From: Lithodes maja
Lineage: Eukaryota > Arthropoda > Malacostraca > Decapoda > Lithodidae
Assembly: GCA_037953745.1 (NCBI GenBank)
Contig: JBAKBP010000205.1
Location: 62,001-126,000 of the forward strand
Reading direction: 5' to 3'
DNA length: 64,000 nucleotides
The notes under the pieces are model-generated. The model searched no databases. It worked only from the letters and a program-made list of their open reading frames with translations, and had not been told where the DNA came from. Of this stretch, positions 61,723 through 64,000 are shown piece after piece. The position numbers were made by a program, and so were the translations under genes. The first letter of the stretch is position 1. The number at the start of each line of letters is the position of its first letter.

Positions 61723-62284
61723 TGTCGGGAATAGGGTAATGATCCCGACAGGTTTTGGTCCAATAGGACATTTGAATTTGGCGGTATCGTATCGCTTGTA
61801 CGATTTCGGCTGGTTCTTTGTGTATTGTAGTTTATTCTTAAGTTAGGTTAAATATTAACTGTAATGTATAAATATCTACATCAGCTCTAGATGTATTATG
61901 AAACCAAGTTATGGGTTATAATTATTATGAGCCGGCAGCCATATGTAATTTCGCGAAGCGATCGGACGCCGGCGCTTCAGTCTCTCAATCAACACCGTAT
62001 AGTCAACATCTCCTCCCCCGGCTCTGACTCAACCCACAGTTCACCATGTGCTACAACTAATAACAATAATAACAACAGTCCTACATCACCAGTCCTCTAA
62101 GCTAAGTTCATTGTATCGATATTGTACTATGTGAACATTCCTACATGTCATGCAATTGAACTGGCCGTGTGTGGGGGACTGGATTACACCCATCGACGAA
62201 TACCTCGTTGGTAATTATATAACTATTTGTTGGGATATATCATGTACCAGTGATGTAATTTAACCTTTATATAAATTCCCGACA
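61723..62284 (+). repeat. BEL/Pao family 2, 5' LTR
   Basis: 562 bp from TGTCGGGAAT to ATTCCCGACA, a perfect 10-base terminal inverted repeat with TG/CA ends. A primer-binding-like site and a BEL-type Gag follow. A TATA-like sequence (TTTATATAAATT) lies only about 15 bases from its 3' end, so I do not assign it as the promoter. Only one LTR is inside the window. Confidence 0.82.
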
Positions 62285-62286
62285 AA

Positions 62287-62305
62287 TATTGGTCCTTCGT
62301 GCCCT
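62287..62305 (+). other. Primer binding site of BEL/Pao family 2
   Basis: ATTGGTCCTTCGTGCCCTC follows the LTR by two bases. TTGGTCCTTCG-type sequences just after the LTR are typical of BEL/Pao elements. Confidence 0.65.
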
Positions 62306-63114
62306 CAAGCATCATTACCGTAGTCCCGTTTTGTTTGCTTCCTAGACGCTTGTGGGCTTACAAATGGCTGCCGCCTCGCGCGTTGTTGGCCGACTGCCAT
62401 TTCCCTGGTTTACACCCAGCTTCTTCCCTCTTGTTTTTTACCATTTAGGCGCCGTCTCTATTTTTTTTGGGACTAGTTTCCAGGTTTTTTTGGGCGTGTG
62501 CTCCTTGGCGTTTTTTGGTGGGTTAGCTGGGCTGGAGATTAGGGTAGGGGTTGTTTCGTAGGTCACCATTTTGCGCTCATAGGCTTGGCTAGGCTAGGCA
62601 GTCTAGGCCTACAGGTGTCTGTGGTGGCTATTCATTTCGCTTTGGTGGTGTGCCTGTGGTGTTAGTTGTGTTGTGTCATTGTGGGACTCATTATTAATTT
62701 TGCTGGTGGGGAGGGTTCTCATGTGACCTTTTATATTTCAATTTCATAATAGCCTAGGCCTAGTTGCTTACAGTGGCGGTCATGAGTGTCGGTCTTTGTT
62801 AATTCCTAAGCGATTGACAGTTAATAGTCAGACCTCATGATTGTAGCTTAACCAACTAGGCTTACCTATAAAGGGCTTACAATAATTAGTGCTTCACCTT
62901 ACCCTTTCTTTTAATGGATTTAGTATTTAATTCTTTTGTCTAGTTAGATAATTTCCTTTCGATAGTTTATATTAAGGGGGATGTAAGTATTATGTAATTC
63001 TTTTTGAGTAAATTTCTTAAGTAATGGGGGTTTGCCGCTGTTGATTCCTAAGCGATTAACGGTTTGTAGTCTGACATCATTGTAGTTTAAGTTGCTTAAA
63101 ATTAGACCTTAACG
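62306..63114 (+). other. BEL/Pao family 2 leader, no gene
   Basis: About 800 bases between the primer site and the Gag ATG. A 69-codon frame (62352-62561) is Phe/Gly-rich and unsupported. TTCCTAAGCGATT occurs twice, near 62802 and 63040, with similar flanks, suggesting a diverged direct repeat of about 240 bases. Confidence 0.5.
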
Positions 63115-64000
63115 ATGACAGATTTGAAGAAACTTAAGATTCTTAAGGGAGGGATGAAGGGAAGTTTAAATAGATGTTTAAGAGATCTTGATGAATTTTT
63201 AATAAGTGCCACGGCTGATCAGATAAAAGGTAAATTTGCTACTGTTACTAAATCGCTAGCTACTTATGATAGTTATGCTCAGCAGGTATATGGTTTATTG
63301 ACAGTTACTGACGATGTGGAAGAAGAAATGTCGGCAGATCTTGAGTACTTTGAGGACGTTAATACAGCCTTAGCCAGACTATCTTCCACCTAAGAATCAA
63401 CCTCTGTTAAGGATACCGGTACACCAAAGGCGACTGGTTTTAACCTGCCGAAGCTTACTTTGCCTACCTTTTCCGGGGATTCGGCTACCTGGACTGGATT
63501 TTGGGATATTTTTGAGTGTTCCGTCCATCATAATAAAACACTCACATCCATCCAAAGGTTCACATATCTCCGTGGTCAATTGAAAGGGGAGGCATTGAAG
63601 TTAGTCGATGGGTACAAGCTAGAAGCTACCAGCTACGAGTCTGCAGTGGAGTTGCTGAAGAGAACTTACGGGAGAGTGGAAGTCATCAAGACCGCTTTAA
63701 TTACCAAATTCTTCACACTAGATCCTCCATCCTATGATGTGGCGGACCTAAAGGAGTACTATGCCTCCTTTGAGAGCCTCCTCCGATGTATGGAGACAAT
63801 GGCCGTCACCAAGGAGGAGATATTTAGTGTGAATATCTTGAATAAGATACCCTCTCCCGTAAGGGAAATCTTACGATGACAACTAAGCGACTCTCCACTA
63901 AACTTGGAAGCGTTGGTCCAGGTGTACCAGACTGAAGTCTTCAATATGAAGAGTACTGGACACTACCGACAAGTGGAGGTGTCGCCATCTACTGCAGCTT
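63115..64000 (+). pseudogene. gag: BEL/Pao family 2 Gag, two in-frame stops, runs off window
   Basis: Starts MTDLKKLKILKGGMKGSLNR, with an acidic helical N-terminus as in the first BEL family. A TAA at 63391-63393 interrupts it. The same frame resumes with LPKLTLPTFSGDSATWTGFW (from about 63451) and YLRGQLKGEALKLVDGY, the DUF1759-like BEL Gag core. A TGA at 63877-63879 is the second stop, and the frame then stays open to the window edge (EALVQVYQTEVFNM). Two nonsense changes and no frameshift mean an inactive copy. It is clearly diverged from the 15-29 kb BEL family (LPKLNLPTFGG...WLAFWDVF). Confidence 0.88.

Overview
This window is eukaryotic, repeat-dominated DNA. It has intron-free transposon ORFs, Pol III-type repeats, long microsatellites and nested insertions, and no bacterial-style operon or recognisable host gene. 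The mix of BEL/Pao and Ty3/Gypsy LTR elements, a CR1-like LINE, many TTAA-flanked miniature elements, a 5S-derived repeat and a transposase-like protein of the family I know as DUF7869 points to an invertebrate, most likely an arthropod. A decapod crustacean is a guess from the repeat style; no single-copy marker gene confirms it.

Layout. 0.1-1.9 kb: two direct copies of a 5S rRNA-derived repeat, the first interrupted by a TTAA element. 2-8.5 kb: mostly anonymous AT-rich DNA with a (GT)n tract, a hairpin and a diverged TTAA MITE. 8.5-10.1 kb: a 5'-truncated CR1-like LINE. 10.5-12 kb: interleaved long inverted repeats. 12.5-13.1 kb: a MITE inserted in one arm of a palindrome. 14.7-29.5 kb: a short Cys-rich ORF broken by a MITE, then a minus-strand BEL/Pao array of the form LTR-internal-LTR-internal-LTR. 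29.8-37.1 kb: two head-to-tail copies (A, B) of a TIR DNA transposon coding for a 632-aa DUF7869-like protein. 37.1-37.8 kb: foldback and simple repeats. 37.8-48.6 kb: a complete but mutated minus-strand Ty3/Gypsy element with LTRs of about 2.1 kb. 49-50.3 kb: repeats, 22-24 bp palindromes and another MITE. 50.7-61.5 kb: a plus-strand Gypsy element with the unusual order gag-PR-INT-RT-RNaseH (Gmr1-like). Its upstream part carries copy C of the DUF7869 element, and its gag-pol region carries a tRNA-SINE and a MITE. 61.7-64 kb: the 5' end of a second BEL/Pao family, running off the right edge.

How the parts relate. The window is a stack of insertions whose order can be read. Several insertions have an uninterrupted paralogue in the same window: the BEL LTRs, the 5S repeat and the palindrome arms. 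This gives exact TTAA target-site duplications. At least four unrelated miniature families use TTAA, which implies a piggyBac-type transposase elsewhere in the genome, since none is encoded here. The items most worth follow-up are the DUF7869-like TIR transposon (two intact ORFs and one broken copy) and the Gmr1-like Gypsy element, whose Gag looks related to the SCAN domain.
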